A stretch of 46,788 bases of DNA from Modicisalibacter muralis (GTDB lineage Bacteria > Pseudomonadota > Gammaproteobacteria > Pseudomonadales > Halomonadaceae). Made by a program: the position numbers and the translations under genes. The stretch is taken from positions 1-46,788 of the forward strand of contig NZ_FNGI01000017.1 in NCBI RefSeq assembly GCF_900102945.1, read 5' to 3'. The notes under the pieces are model-generated. The model saw nothing but the letters and a program-made list of their open reading frames with translations, searched no databases and had not been told where the DNA came from. This document shows positions 18,785 through 28,174 of this stretch, in pieces. How positions within the stretch are numbered: the stretch's first letter is position 1; the number at the start of each line of letters is the position of its first letter.

Positions 18785-19777
18785 CTACGTTTCGTCCACG
18801 TGGCGATGGATTCGACGCCACTCCCGTGGCGAACCGCTCTCGAAGCGCTGCCAGGCACGGCGCAACTGGCGATCCTCACCCAACCCGACTTCCTCGGCGA
18901 TACGTGCCAGGCTCCAGGCGGTCTCCTGCATCAGTTGTCGGGCCAGTTGCAGGCGCAATCGAGTCAGGTATTCACTCAACGAGAGCCCGGTCAGCGCCTT
19001 GAAGCGCCGGCGCAGGTGGCGCTCGCTCATCGCCGCCTCGGCGGCCATCGCCGGCAGCGACCAGGCGTGTTTCAGCCGTGAGCTCAGTGCATCCTGCAGG
19101 CGATGAATACGCGCATCGACATGATTGCGCCCCTCCAGCCAGCAGCCCAGTTGCGGCTCATGGCCGCTGCGGCGCAGATACAGCACCATTTCGCGGGCCA
19201 CCGCCAAGGATAATGCGTGGCCACAACGCCGCATCAGCCAGTGCAGCATGGTGTCGATGCCGGTCGAAATACCCGCGCTGGTCAGGTAGCGGCCATCCTC
19301 GGTGAAAATGCAGTCGCCCTGCACGCGCGCCGCCGGCGCGATTTGGCTCAGCGTCTCGAGCAGCGCGTGGTGTGTCGTGCAGCGTCGGCCGTCCAGCAAG
19401 CCGGCCTGGGCCAGCAGTAGCGTTCCCGAGCAGACGCTCATGATCGTTTCAGCACTCGTGGAATGGACGCGCAGCCAGTCGGCGCAGATCTGCTGCAACG
19501 CCGTCTCGATGGCGTTGCGGTATTGTCCCGGCACGAGTAGCAAATCGAGTCTTTGCGGCGTTTGCGGCAACGGTTCGATGCCCGACAAGGTCAGCGGCCC
19601 CAGCCAATCGAGCGACGGGCTGGGGCCGAAATAGCGAATCGACAAGCTGCCAGCGATGCGCTCGGCGCTGTGCAGCACCTGCAAGGGCCCGATCAGGTCC
19701 AGCGGCACCTGACCGGGCAGCATCAGCACGCCGACTCGCAGCGTCGGCATGCTCGTTGGCGGCACCTCAGGCGGCAT
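18785..19777 (-). CDS. DJ-1/PfpI-AraC transcriptional regulator (GlxA type)
   Basis: This is a 330-residue two-domain regulator. The N-terminal amidase-like DJ-1 domain (about 10-185) contains SVCSGTLLLAQAGLLDG with the nucleophile-elbow Cys. The C-terminal AraC DNA-binding domain (about 230-325) has two helix-turn-helix units, the first reading LPAMAAEAAMSERHLRRRFK. The start is uncertain: ATG 19777 overlaps the upstream hydrolase gene by 11 bp, while ATG 19750 (MPTLRVGV) would leave a gap. Overlap with the isochorismatase-like gene suggests one operon and a joint physiological role. Confidence 0.82.
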   Translation of the reverse strand: MPPEVPPTSMPTLRVGVLMLPGQVPLDLIGPLQVLHSAERIAGSLSIRYFGPSPSLDWLGPLTLSGIEPLPQTPQRLDLLLVPGQYRNAIETALQQICADWLRVHSTSAETIMSVCSGTLLLAQAGLLDGRRCTTHHALLETLSQIAPAARVQGDCIFTEDGRYLTSAGISTGIDTMLHWLMRRCGHALSLAVAREMVLYLRRSGHEPQLGCWLEGRNHVDARIHRLQDALSSRLKHAWSLPAMAAEAAMSERHLRRRFKALTGLSLSEYLTRLRLQLARQLMQETAWSLARIAEEVGLGEDRQLRRAWQRFESGSPREWRRIHRHVDET

Positions 19778-20324
19778 CGCGACGCCATTCTTCGCTCAGC
19801 GCCGCCACATCGACGATCCGTGCGAAGCGGTCTTCCAACACCAGTTCGGTGCGCGCGCGAATCTCCTCGGCGGACCAGGTCCGGCCATGGCGGGTCATCG
19901 GAAAGGTCAGCGTGGCTTCGCTGACGAAATCGACCGTGAACCCCAGATCAGCGGCGACTCGCGTGGTGGTCTCGCAGCATTGTTCGGTACGGATGCCGCT
20001 GATCGCCAAGCGCTCGATGTCACGCTCGCGCAGCCAGTTCTCCAGCGTCGTATCGGTGAAGGCGTTATGCACCCGCTTGTGAAAGGTCGCCTGGCAGTCG
20101 TCCTCGAAATCCGCCAACGGACGAACCAGGCCATTGGCAGGATCGAAAGGACTGGAACTACCCGGCTCTTCATGAAGAATACGAACTAACGGTATATTTC
20201 CCGCGACGGCGGCATCGATCAATGCGCGCTGGCGTTCACGCCACGGCGCGGCCAGTGCTTCATCCCAGTAATCGCGGACGGGGAAAGATGCCTGAATGTC
20301 GACAAGCAGCAGTGCGGTACGCAT
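19767..20324 (-). CDS. Isochorismatase-like cysteine hydrolase
   Basis: This is a 185-residue hydrolase of the isochorismatase/nicotinamidase superfamily. The catalytic triad appears as Asp in LLLVDIQASF, Lys in FHKRVHNAF and Cys in GIRTEQCCETTTR. Such enzymes split amides or vinyl ethers; the substrate is unknown. ATG 20324 (MRTALLLVD) has GGGAG upstream; the 32-codon extension before it is not supported. The gene runs into the DJ-1/AraC regulator that follows, with a short overlap. Confidence 0.83.
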   Translation of the reverse strand: MRTALLLVDIQASFPVRDYWDEALAAPWRERQRALIDAAVAGNIPLVRILHEEPGSSSPFDPANGLVRPLADFEDDCQATFHKRVHNAFTDTTLENWLRERDIERLAISGIRTEQCCETTTRVAADLGFTVDFVSEATLTFPMTRHGRTWSAEEIRARTELVLEDRFARIVDVAALSEEWRRDAA

Positions 20325-20441
20325 CGAAACGGTCTCCCAATGAAAACGAGCGGTACGAGTCGATAGAGTAGCGACGCTATCATTGCACGACGAGGCGCAA
20401 TCCGGCTCCGATGCGGACAATTTCGGCCAACACGTCGTCGA

Positions 20442-21326
20442 TCAGGAGCGCTTGGGCTTCGCTCGCTTGCCGGGGCGCGGCTTGCCCCGCGAGGCGCCGG
20501 GCTTGGTGGTTTTCTTGTGGCTGGGCTTGCCCGCCCCCCGGTTGGCATCGCGAGGCTTGTTCGAGCGCTGCGGGGTTTTGCGCCGAGGGGATGAAGCTTC
20601 TTCGGTCTTGCTGGAATGCGACAGCATCCCGTCCAGCACACCCATTTCGGTCGGGCTCAATTCGCGCCATTGCCCGACCGCAAGCTTGCCCAGGCCGATA
20701 TTCATCAGCCGCACGCGCTTGAGGTGGGTGACGTTATAACCCAGATACTCCGTCATGCGGCGAATCTGGCGATTGAGCCCCTGGGTCAGCACGATGGAAA
20801 AGCTGTTGGAGCCGGTCTGTTTGACCTGGCACGGCCGGGTGACGGTGCCCAGAATGGGGATACCTGCCGCCATGCGCTTGACGAAATCGGTGCCGATCGG
20901 CTTGTCGACGCTGACGCGATATTCCTTCTCATGGGCATTGCCGGCGCGCAGTATCTTGTTGACGATATCGCCGTCATTGGTCAGCAGGATCAGGCCCTGC
21001 GAGGGCTTGTCGAGGCGACCGATCGGGAAGATGCGCTGGGGATATTTCACGGCATCGACGATATTGCCGGCAACCGTCGGATCGGTCGTGCAGGTGATGC
21101 CGACCGGCTTGTTATAGGCGATATACACCGCCTTCGGCTTGGCCCGCAGGGGCTTGCCGCGCACGGTGATTCGATCGTCGTCGGACACCCGCATGCCCAT
21201 CTCGGCCTTGCGGCCATTGACCTTGACGGCGCCCTCTTCGATCAGGCGGTCCGCTTCGCGCCGCGAGACGATGCCGGTCTCGCTGATGTATTTGTTCAGG
21301 CGGGTGTCGCTGCCTACAACGGCCAT
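20442..21326 (-). CDS. rluF: 23S rRNA pseudouridine synthase RluF
   Basis: This RsuA-family pseudouridine synthase corresponds to E. coli RluF, which modifies U2604 of 23S rRNA. An S4 RNA-binding domain (LNKYISETGIVSRREADRLI) is followed by the catalytic domain with Asp106 in FPIGRLDKPSQGL. The run KILRAGNAHEKEYRVSV and QGLNRQIRRMTEYLGY are close to RluF. The last 60 residues are a Lys/Arg/Pro-rich basic tail (KPRDANRGAGKPSHKK and more) that probably adds RNA affinity. It is downstream of the fabV-regulator pair on the same strand, 52 bp after it. Confidence 0.9.
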   Translation of the reverse strand: MAVVGSDTRLNKYISETGIVSRREADRLIEEGAVKVNGRKAEMGMRVSDDDRITVRGKPLRAKPKAVYIAYNKPVGITCTTDPTVAGNIVDAVKYPQRIFPIGRLDKPSQGLILLTNDGDIVNKILRAGNAHEKEYRVSVDKPIGTDFVKRMAAGIPILGTVTRPCQVKQTGSNSFSIVLTQGLNRQIRRMTEYLGYNVTHLKRVRLMNIGLGKLAVGQWRELSPTEMGVLDGMLSHSSKTEEASSPRRKTPQRSNKPRDANRGAGKPSHKKTTKPGASRGKPRPGKRAKPKRS

Positions 21327-21378
21327 GGAAGAACCACCTATAGCCCGGTTTGGAGTTGCTTGAATGAAGTGAGCGGCC

Positions 21379-22344
21379 TCACGTCAGCCGCTCTTCGCGT
21401 GGGGTCATGCCGAAATGATTGCGATAGGCGGTGGAGAAGTGCGCACCGGAGGAAAAGCCGGTCTGCAACGCGATATCACCCACCGCATGATCGGTTTCGC
21501 GCAGCAACTTGCGGGCCCGCTGCAAGCGCAGGTCCAGATAGTAACGGCTGGGTACCGCCTGTAGATACTTCTTGAAGAGTCTTTCCAATTGACGCCGCGA
21601 GATACCCAAATGCTCGGAAAGCTCATGGGTGGTCAGCGGTTCCTCAATGTTCGACTCCATCAGCGTCACCGCGTCGATCAGGCTTTGCGGAGCATGGCCC
21701 AGGCGCAAGCGCAGCGGTACGTGTTGGGGCTCGTCGCCCATGCGAATGCGCTCGCAGACGAAGTGCTCGGAGACACGCTCGGCCAGGCGCTGACCGTGGT
21801 GCTGGGCGATCAGCGTCATCATCATGTCCATCGCCGCGGTACCACCGCCGCAGGTCAGCCGGTCGCGGTCGATCTCGAACAGCTGATTGCTGACCCGCAC
21901 CGCCGGGTGAGCGCGGGCGAAGGATTCGCCATGCTGCCATGGCAGGGTGGCACGATAGCCATTGAGCACCCCGGCACGCGCCAGCACTTCGGTGCCGCCG
22001 GCGATACCGCCCAGTGCCACGCCACGCCCGGCCAGACGAACCAGCCAAGCCAGCAGCGTCGCATGATCGCCGCTGGCCTGGCTGGCGGCGCACACGAATA
22101 GCATATCCAACTCACCGGCATCGCTACCGGCCACGCTGTGAGGCGATAGCGACAGCTCGGCGGCGCTTTTCACCGCGCGGCCATCCAGCCCGAAGGTCAG
22201 CGGCGTATAGAGGCGCTCACCGGCGAGCTGGTTGGCGACGTGCAACGGCTCCAGGGCGCAGGCCTGGGCAAGCAGCGAGAACCCCGGCAGCAGCACGAAG
22301 CCGACCTGCCGAGGAACCGCCGAATGGGGACTCTCAGGAGGCAT
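21379..22344 (-). CDS. GlxA-family DJ-1/AraC transcriptional regulator
   Basis: This is a 321-residue regulator. The DJ-1/PfpI-like domain (VGFVLLPGFSLLAQACALEPL at its start) covers about residues 10-190, but the elbow Cys is replaced (GGIAGGTEVLARAG). The AraC domain (about 220-318) contains LTTHELSEHLGISRRQLERL and ends in FGMTPREERLT. Similar proteins control betaine, carnitine or arginine catabolism in pseudomonads; the ligand here is unknown. It starts 11 bp after fabV on the same strand, so both are probably co-transcribed. A long upstream in-frame extension is fabV read in another frame and is rejected. Confidence 0.85.
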   Translation of the reverse strand: MPPESPHSAVPRQVGFVLLPGFSLLAQACALEPLHVANQLAGERLYTPLTFGLDGRAVKSAAELSLSPHSVAGSDAGELDMLFVCAASQASGDHATLLAWLVRLAGRGVALGGIAGGTEVLARAGVLNGYRATLPWQHGESFARAHPAVRVSNQLFEIDRDRLTCGGGTAAMDMMMTLIAQHHGQRLAERVSEHFVCERIRMGDEPQHVPLRLRLGHAPQSLIDAVTLMESNIEEPLTTHELSEHLGISRRQLERLFKKYLQAVPSRYYLDLRLQRARKLLRETDHAVGDIALQTGFSSGAHFSTAYRNHFGMTPREERLT

Positions 22345-22355
22345 TTTCAGGGCAG

Positions 22356-23570
22356 TTACATCTGCACGACGTCGAAATCGGCCAGGGTGTCGACCTCGGC
22401 ATCGTAGTCGACATCGTCGCGCTCGAAGCCAAACAGCTTGAGAAATTCGTGCTTGTAACCGGCATAGTCGGTGATGTCGAACAGGTTTTCGCTGGTCACC
22501 TGCGGCCACAGATCCTTGCAGGCCTGCTGCACGTCGTCACGCAGTTCCCAATCGTCGAGACGCAGGCGGCCACAGTCGTCGGTCGCGGGTGCCTCGTCGG
22601 CATACAGCCGATCGCGGAACAGCCGGTTCAACTGATCGATGGTGCCCTCGTGCAGGCCCTGTTCCTTCATCACCTTGTAGACCATGGCGATGTATAGCGG
22701 CATGACCGGGATCGCCGCGCTGGCCTGGGTGACCACCGACTTGAGCACCGCAACGTTGGCGCTGCCGCCGTTCGCGGCGAGGCGCTTGTCGATCTCGCCG
22801 GCGGCGCGGTCGAGATCCTCCTTGGCCTTGCCCAGCGCGCCATGCCAGTAGATCGGCCAGGTGATCTCGGTGCCGATGTAGCTGAACGCCACCGATTTCG
22901 CGCCCTTGGCCAGCACGCCAGCCTCGTCCAGCGCATCGATCCACAGTTCCCAATCCTCGCCGCCCATCACTTGGGTGGTATCGGCGATTTCCTGCTCGCT
23001 GGCCGGCTCGACTTCGGCCTCGATGATCGTATCCTTGTTGGTGTCGATGGCGGTGGCGCGATAGGTCTCACCGATCGGCTTGAGTGCCGAGCGCTTGAGT
23101 TCGCCGCTATCGGGCAGCTTGCGTACCGGCGAGGCCAGCGAATAGACCACCAGATCGACCTCGCCGAGATCCTGCTTGATCAGTTCGATGGCCTTTTCGC
23201 GGGTTGCGTGGGCGAAAGCATCGCCATTGATCGCCTTGCTGTAGAGGCCTTCTTCCTTGGCGTAGCGATCGAAGGCGGCAGAGTTATACCAGCCTGCGGT
23301 GCCCGGCTTCTTCTCAGTGCCGGGCTTTTCGAAGAACACCCCAAGGGTGCTGGCGCCGTAACCGAAAGCGGCGGTGACCCGTGCGGCCAGGCCATAGCCG
23401 CTTGAGGCACCGATCACCAGCACTTTTTTGGGGCCCTGGGTCTGCGTCGCACCGTCACCGTGCCCCACCGCGACGCGGGTGGCCTCGATCTGTTCGAGCA
23501 CGTTCATCGCGCAGCCGGCCGGATGGGTGGTAGTGCAGATGAAACCGCGAACCTTGGGTTTGATGATCAC
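22356..23570 (-). CDS. fabV: Trans-2-enoyl-ACP/CoA reductase FabV
   Basis: This NAD(P)H-dependent enoyl reductase performs the last step of fatty-acid elongation. It is 404 residues, the family length. The nucleotide site reads [16 protein letters not shown] (about 50-65), and the FabV active-site pattern Y-x8-K is Y241 ... K250 ([10 protein letters not shown]). FabV enzymes are usually insensitive to triclosan. Initial [17 protein letters not shown] is a hallmark of the family. The next gene on the strand is a GlxA-type regulator at 11 bp. Confidence 0.94.
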   Translation of the reverse strand: MIIKPKVRGFICTTTHPAGCAMNVLEQIEATRVAVGHGDGATQTQGPKKVLVIGASSGYGLAARVTAAFGYGASTLGVFFEKPGTEKKPGTAGWYNSAAFDRYAKEEGLYSKAINGDAFAHATREKAIELIKQDLGEVDLVVYSLASPVRKLPDSGELKRSALKPIGETYRATAIDTNKDTIIEAEVEPASEQEIADTTQVMGGEDWELWIDALDEAGVLAKGAKSVAFSYIGTEITWPIYWHGALGKAKEDLDRAAGEIDKRLAANGGSANVAVLKSVVTQASAAIPVMPLYIAMVYKVMKEQGLHEGTIDQLNRLFRDRLYADEAPATDDCGRLRLDDWELRDDVQQACKDLWPQVTSENLFDITDYAGYKHEFLKLFGFERDDVDYDAEVDTLADFDVVQM

Positions 23571-23764
23571 ATCGGACCTCGACTTTGCATGGACTTGTCA
23601 GAGACTTGGCTTCTGCGCACCGAATACCGAGGGGCGCAGAGCGAGTTAATGCGGCTATTCTAGCGGCTCACTGGCGAACTGTCCGCCCTGCTTGCCTTGT
23701 GCTGACCTTGTGCTCGCCGAGCCCTTGTTCGAAGATGCCGTCGTTGCGGCAAGGGAGCATTACC

Positions 23765-24163
23765 ATGATGGATATCGAGACGCTGGTCGCCGAGCGCGGT
23801 GAGCTATGGTTGGCGCTGGCCCCGCTGTGGCTCGAGCGCGAGCCCGGCGAAACCGACTACGCGCGCATGATCGAAGTCATCGAACGCCACGATCTGAGCC
23901 TCGATCAATTGGAATGGATCTTCCGTCTGGAGCTGGCACCGGTGCTCTCACGCCATCAGGTGTCGGTTGCTGGCAGCGAATGGCGGTCCTTCAATGAAGA
24001 CCGCCTGCTGCGCCAATTGGTGGGCCATTACCGCCGTCTGCGCGGCTGGCGCAAGGGCTTCTGGACGCTATTTTCGGGGCTCACCACGATGATGACTCGC
24101 CACCGCTGGAACCAACTGATGACACGGCTGATGGCCGCGCGTGGCGAACAGCCACCGACCTAG
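23765..24163 (+). CDS. Uncharacterised 132-residue protein (possibly DUF7079-like)
   Basis: The protein begins MMDIETLVAERGELWLALA and contains conserved-looking features: ERHDLSLDQLEWIFRLELAPVL, then VAGSEWRSFNEDRL, and a basic C-terminal part. The pattern of an N-terminal W-x-A-L segment, an acidic helix, an E/LxAPV segment and G-x-W recalls the DUF7079 family, but this is a weak recollection. No signal peptide or membrane helix is seen. GGGAG sits well before ATG 23765 or 23768. It is divergent from fabV and ends 11 bp from the convergent glutathione peroxidase gene. Confidence 0.7.
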   Translation: MMDIETLVAERGELWLALAPLWLEREPGETDYARMIEVIERHDLSLDQLEWIFRLELAPVLSRHQVSVAGSEWRSFNEDRLLRQLVGHYRRLRGWRKGFWTLFSGLTTMMTRHRWNQLMTRLMAARGEQPPT

Positions 24164-24174
24164 CAGCCCGTATC

Positions 24175-24669
24175 TCAAGCCGAAAAAGGCGTATCCAGCG
24201 CCGCCTCCAACGCCGGCATCATGTGCCGCCTGCCATCGCGGGGGCCGAAACGGCGGATCACCTGGCCATCGCGACCGACCAGGAACTTGGTGAAATTCCA
24301 TTTGATCGTCGTACTGCCCAGCACGCCGGGCGCCTGGCGACGCAACAACACGAACAACGGATGCGCGCCACGACCATTGACGCGCACTTTCTCCATCAGC
24401 GGAAACGTCACACCGTAATCGCGCTCGCAGAACCGGGCGAAGGCCGTCGAGGATTCCGGCGATTGCCGCGCGAACTGATTGCAGGGAAAAGCCAGCACGG
24501 TGAAGCCCTGATCCCGATAGCGACGATACAGGCGCTCCAACTCGGCCAGTTGTGGCGTATAGCCACAACGGCTGGCGACATTGACGACCAACAACACCTG
24601 GCCGCGCAAGGCACGCAAATTGAAAGGTTCGCCGCTTTGCGTGCGACAGTCCTGATCGTAGATATGCAT
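24175..24669 (-). CDS. Glutathione peroxidase (Cys type)
   Basis: This peroxidase reduces hydroperoxides with glutathione or thioredoxin. Counting from MHIYDQDCR it is 164 residues. The catalytic set is present: Cys35 in NVASRCGYT, Gln65 in FPCNQF and Trp124 in IKWNFTKF. Cysteine replaces selenocysteine, as usual in bacteria. The start is uncertain: 24669 gives the standard family start, while ATG 24705 would add 12 residues; neither has a strong Shine-Dalgarno. It stands alone, divergent from aidB. Confidence 0.88.
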   Translation of the reverse strand: MHIYDQDCRTQSGEPFNLRALRGQVLLVVNVASRCGYTPQLAELERLYRRYRDQGFTVLAFPCNQFARQSPESSTAFARFCERDYGVTFPLMEKVRVNGRGAHPLFVLLRRQAPGVLGSTTIKWNFTKFLVGRDGQVIRRFGPRDGRRHMMPALEAALDTPFSA

Positions 24670-24889
24670 AACGAGCCGATTCGCAGTGTTCGAGCGAAAA
24701 GATGCCATGTCTATCAATATCATGCCAGCCACCGCGGATGCGCCGCCGGCGATTCAGCGTTTTTTACAGGATAGCCGCGACGCGCCAAGCCGGCCCGTAT
24801 GCGTCGCAGCGTCATCTCGCCCACGTCGGGATTGACCGGCGTGCGGCGCGGCGCCATGCTCAAGGCGATACTCTCAGGAGTTACTGCTT

Positions 24890-26533
24890 ATGGCCGATCG
24901 CGCGCCACGCCACCGCCTGGCGACCCATAACGTCGAAAACCAGCCGTTGCCCGCCGACGATCGTGATTTTCTGGCACTCGACACCCCCCTGCGCGAAGCG
25001 CTGGCTCGCGAAGCGCCAGACTGGGTCGCGCGCCGGCTCGCGCCGCTCGGCGCCGCGGTGGGTAGTGCCGAAGTACAGGCACTCGGCGAAGACGCCAATC
25101 GCTACCCACCCCAGCTACGCCTGTTCGACCGCCATGGCCGCCGCCTCGATGAGGTTCGCTATCACCCCGCCTATCATCAATTGATGCATCTGGCCTTCGA
25201 TCATGGCTGGCATGGCGTGGCCTGGGAGGAAGAGCATCGCGGCGGCCACCAGGCGCATATCGCCGCGATGTATCTGCTCACCCAGGCCGAGCCGGGCTTT
25301 TGCTGCCCGCTGACCATGACCCACGCCGCGCTACCGGCGTTGCGTCGCGAACCGCGCATCTACGATGAATGGAGCGCACGGCTGCTGGCCTGGGATTACG
25401 ACGAGCGCGCGGTACCGGCCTGGGAGAAACCCGCCGTTACCTTCGGCATGGCGATGACCGAAAAGCAGGGCGGCAGCGATGTACGTGCCAATGCCACCCA
25501 GGCCGTTGCCGTGGGGGAAGGCTTCCTGCTTACCGGCCACAAGTGGTTTTGCAGCGCGCCGATGTCGGACGCCTTCCTGACCCTGGCGCAGACCGACGAT
25601 GGCCTGGGCTGCTTTCTGGTACCGCGTTTCACGCCCGACGGCGAGCGCAATGCCATCGAGTTGCAGCGTCTCAAGGACAAGTGCGGCAATCGTGCCAATG
25701 CTTCGGCCGAAATCGAGTATCGTGGCGCCTTCGCCGAAGCCGTCGGCGAGCCCGGACGCGGCATCGCGACCATATTGGAAATGGTCCAGCAGACCCGCCT
25801 GGATGCCGCCACGGCCCCGGCCGGCATGATGCGCCAGGCACTGCTCGAGGCCTGGAGTCATGTCAGCGAGCGTCAGGCGTTCGGTCGGCGGCTCAGCGAT
25901 CAACCCTTGATGCGCCGGGTGATCGCCGATCTGGCCCTGGAAACCGAGGCCAGCCTGGCTCTGGTGATGCGTACCGCGCGCACCTTCGATGCAGCCGATG
26001 ACGAACGCGAACGCGCCCTGGCACGCCTCGCCCCCGCGCTCGGCAAATACTGGCACAACAAGCGCGGCCCGGGCTTCATGGCCGAAGCCATGGAGTGTCT
26101 GGGCGGCATCGGCTACGTTGAGGAAACCCCGCTGGCGCGACTGTATCGCGAGGCACCGGTGAATTCGATCTGGGAAGGCTCGGGCAACGTGATGTGTCTG
26201 GACGTGCTGCGCGTGTTGGAGCGTCACCCGGAGAGCGTCGTCGCGCTGCGCGACGAATTGAATGCCGCGCGCGGCGGCTCGCCCGACTACGACACCGCCG
26301 TCGAGCGGCTGGAACAGGCACTCGGCCAGCCCACCGAGACCCTACAGGCCAACGCCCGCTGGCTGACCCAACGCATGGCGCAATGCCTGCAAGCCTCGTT
26401 GCTGCTCAGGCATGCGCCCCACGCCATCGCCGAAACGTTCTGCCGCAGTCGGCTGGGCGATGGCGCCAGCCCGGTCTACGGTGTGCTGCCTCCCGATGCG
26501 CCGCTGGAGGCCATTCTTGCCAGAATCGCTTAA
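24890..26533 (+). CDS. aidB: AidB-type acyl-CoA dehydrogenase family protein
   Basis: This flavoprotein of the acyl-CoA dehydrogenase superfamily is 547 residues (E. coli AidB 541). Long stretches agree with AidB: GMAMTEKQGGSDVRAN, GHKWFCSAPMSDAFL, RLKDKCGNRANAS and PVNSIWEGSGNVMCLD. AidB binds FAD and DNA and is linked to the adaptive response to alkylation; its enzymatic substrate is debated. A strong CAGGAG precedes the ATG. The copper-chaperone gene follows after 15 bp, so the two may share a transcript. No Ada box could be recognised upstream. Confidence 0.9.
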   Translation: MADRAPRHRLATHNVENQPLPADDRDFLALDTPLREALAREAPDWVARRLAPLGAAVGSAEVQALGEDANRYPPQLRLFDRHGRRLDEVRYHPAYHQLMHLAFDHGWHGVAWEEEHRGGHQAHIAAMYLLTQAEPGFCCPLTMTHAALPALRREPRIYDEWSARLLAWDYDERAVPAWEKPAVTFGMAMTEKQGGSDVRANATQAVAVGEGFLLTGHKWFCSAPMSDAFLTLAQTDDGLGCFLVPRFTPDGERNAIELQRLKDKCGNRANASAEIEYRGAFAEAVGEPGRGIATILEMVQQTRLDAATAPAGMMRQALLEAWSHVSERQAFGRRLSDQPLMRRVIADLALETEASLALVMRTARTFDAADDERERALARLAPALGKYWHNKRGPGFMAEAMECLGGIGYVEETPLARLYREAPVNSIWEGSGNVMCLDVLRVLERHPESVVALRDELNAARGGSPDYDTAVERLEQALGQPTETLQANARWLTQRMAQCLQASLLLRHAPHAIAETFCRSRLGDGASPVYGVLPPDAPLEAILARIA

Positions 26534-26548
26534 TTCAGGATGAAAGAT

Positions 26549-27025
26549 ATGCCGCGTCTGCTTGCCCTATCGCTACTCGCAGCGCTTCTTCTAGCGCCCG
26601 CCGCCCAGGCCCACGAGGTCAACGATAACGGAGTGCGCATCGCCCACCCGTTCGCCACGCCGACCCCGCCGGGGGCACCCAGCGGAGCCGCCTATCTGGA
26701 TATCAGCGCCGAGGGCGATTCGGTCAGCCTGGTGGGTGCCAGTTCACCGATCAGCGAAGCGGTAGAGATTCACGCCATGTCGATGGACAACGGCATCATG
26801 CGCATGCGTCGGCTAGAAAGCCTGGACGTGTCACCGGGTGTGACCGTGAAGATGCGTCCCGGTGGTGGCGCGCACTTCATGCTGATCGGGCTGAAAGACG
26901 CGCTGAAAGTCGGCGACAAATTCCCGCTGACGCTGGAATTCGCCAATCGTGGCAGCCTGGAAGTCGAAGTCCGAGTACAGCGAGCCGGTGCAGGCGTCTC
27001 CGCCGCCGACGGTCATCATCATTGA
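26549..27025 (+). CDS. PCu(A)C-type periplasmic copper chaperone
   Basis: This is a periplasmic copper(I) chaperone, 158 residues. The signal peptide is MPRLLALSLLAALLLAPAAQA. The copper motif of the family, H/M-x(n)-M then H-x-M, is seen as EIHAMSMDNGIMRMRR and later GGGAHFMLIGL. A His tail (GHHH) ends the protein. Such proteins deliver copper to cytochrome oxidase. ATG 26549 is preferred: AGGA lies 8 bases before it, whereas the ATG at 26540 directly abuts that site. It is 15 bp downstream of aidB and convergent with a LysE-type exporter. Confidence 0.88.
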   Translation: MPRLLALSLLAALLLAPAAQAHEVNDNGVRIAHPFATPTPPGAPSGAAYLDISAEGDSVSLVGASSPISEAVEIHAMSMDNGIMRMRRLESLDVSPGVTVKMRPGGGAHFMLIGLKDALKVGDKFPLTLEFANRGSLEVEVRVQRAGAGVSAADGHHH

Positions 27026-27036
27026 CCGCAAGCGAG

Positions 27037-27645
27037 TTAGCCCAGCACAACCTGTAACGCCACGCCGATCAACAACACCCCGGTAACGCGGTTGATCCAG
27101 TGGGCGCGAGCCTGAAGCCAGGGCAGCACCGCCGAATGGGAAAGCGCCACCGCCACCAGCACGTACCAGGCGCCATCGATCAGCGTGGCGGTGGCGACGA
27201 TCAGCGCCTTGGCATTCCAACCCATGTCGGCGCTCACGAATTGGCTGAGCAAAGCAACGAAAAACAGAATCAGCTTGGGATTGGCCAGCGCCACCAGCAC
27301 ACCGTCACGCGCGGCCTGGGCATGATTGGTCACCACCGCCCGAGCCTCCAGCGCGCCACCGCGCCCCGCGCGTAATGCCTTGACACCCAGCCACGCCAGG
27401 TAGGCCGCGCCGCCCCAGGTAATCAACGTGAACAGTAATGGCTGGTGAGTGATCACCGCGCCTAGCCCCCACACCGTCAGCAGCGCATAGAGCCCTACCC
27501 CGAGTGCGTGACTGACGCTCGCGATAACCCCCGGCGTGCGCCCGCCACCCAGCGTGTGACGCAGCACCATGGCCAGGCTCGGCCCCGGCGACATCGCCCC
27601 CATGGCGCAGACCGCCGCCAACGACAACCACAGTGACAGCGGCAT
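27037..27645 (-). CDS. LysE/RhtB-family amino acid exporter
   Basis: This is a 202-residue inner-membrane transporter of the LysE superfamily. It has six predicted hydrophobic segments and the family start signature GAMSPGPSLAMVLRHTLGGGR near residues 15-36. NPKLILFFVALLSQF (about 123-137) is also typical. Exported substrate is unknown. It starts 7 bp after the DUF2501 gene on the same strand, so both may be transcribed together. Confidence 0.87.
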   Translation of the reverse strand: MPLSLWLSLAAVCAMGAMSPGPSLAMVLRHTLGGGRTPGVIASVSHALGVGLYALLTVWGLGAVITHQPLLFTLITWGGAAYLAWLGVKALRAGRGGALEARAVVTNHAQAARDGVLVALANPKLILFFVALLSQFVSADMGWNAKALIVATATLIDGAWYVLVAVALSHSAVLPWLQARAHWINRVTGVLLIGVALQVVLG

Positions 27646-27652
27646 CAGTCGG

Positions 27653-28099
27653 TCAACCCCCGAGAAACGATGATATGGCCTGATCGGCCACGGTATTGCA
27701 GACCTTCTCGCCGACCTGATCCTTGACGCCGCCCAGACTGAAGCTCTTATCCCCCTCGCCTTGCAGAATACCGCTTAGCCCTTGCTGATAAGCGCTATCC
27801 TGGGAAGCTTCCTGCTGCCCGCCTATCTGTTCCATTAGCCTATCCTTGGCCATCTCGGTGGCACTCGAGGTATAGCCCTGCTCCTGGCAGTAACCGAGTA
27901 CGCCAGCCACGTTTTCCATGCTGCCGAGAGAAAACGAGCCGGACCCAAGCGAACCGAGAAACGAAGCGCCCGATGCACTTTCGGAGCCACCGGAGAAGAG
28001 ATCGCCGGCGCTCTCCTTGAGGCTATCCAGGCTCTGCGCCGAGGCCGTGGTCGTCATGGCAAACAACATGGCCAGCATGGCTGAATGACGGATGTTCAT
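27653..28099 (-). CDS. DUF2501 family periplasmic protein (YjjA-like)
   Basis: This is a 148-residue protein. A signal peptide (MNIRHSAMLAMLFAMTTTASA) is followed by a Ser/Gly-rich stretch and NVAGVLGYCQEQGYTS, then a second Cys near the end (VGEKVCNTVAD). The two cysteines and the arrangement fit the DUF2501 family (E. coli YjjA). Function is unknown. ATG 28099 has a perfect AAGGAGA. It is followed by the LysE-type exporter after 7 bp and preceded by rnk at 75 bp. Confidence 0.82.
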   Translation of the reverse strand: MNIRHSAMLAMLFAMTTTASAQSLDSLKESAGDLFSGGSESASGASFLGSLGSGSFSLGSMENVAGVLGYCQEQGYTSSATEMAKDRLMEQIGGQQEASQDSAYQQGLSGILQGEGDKSFSLGGVKDQVGEKVCNTVADQAISSFLGG

Positions 28100-28174
28100 T
28101 GATCGTCTCCTTACGACGTGGGTGCCAGGATAAGTTAGTTCGGCCCCGCTTCCGGCGTCCAATCGCGGCCCACC

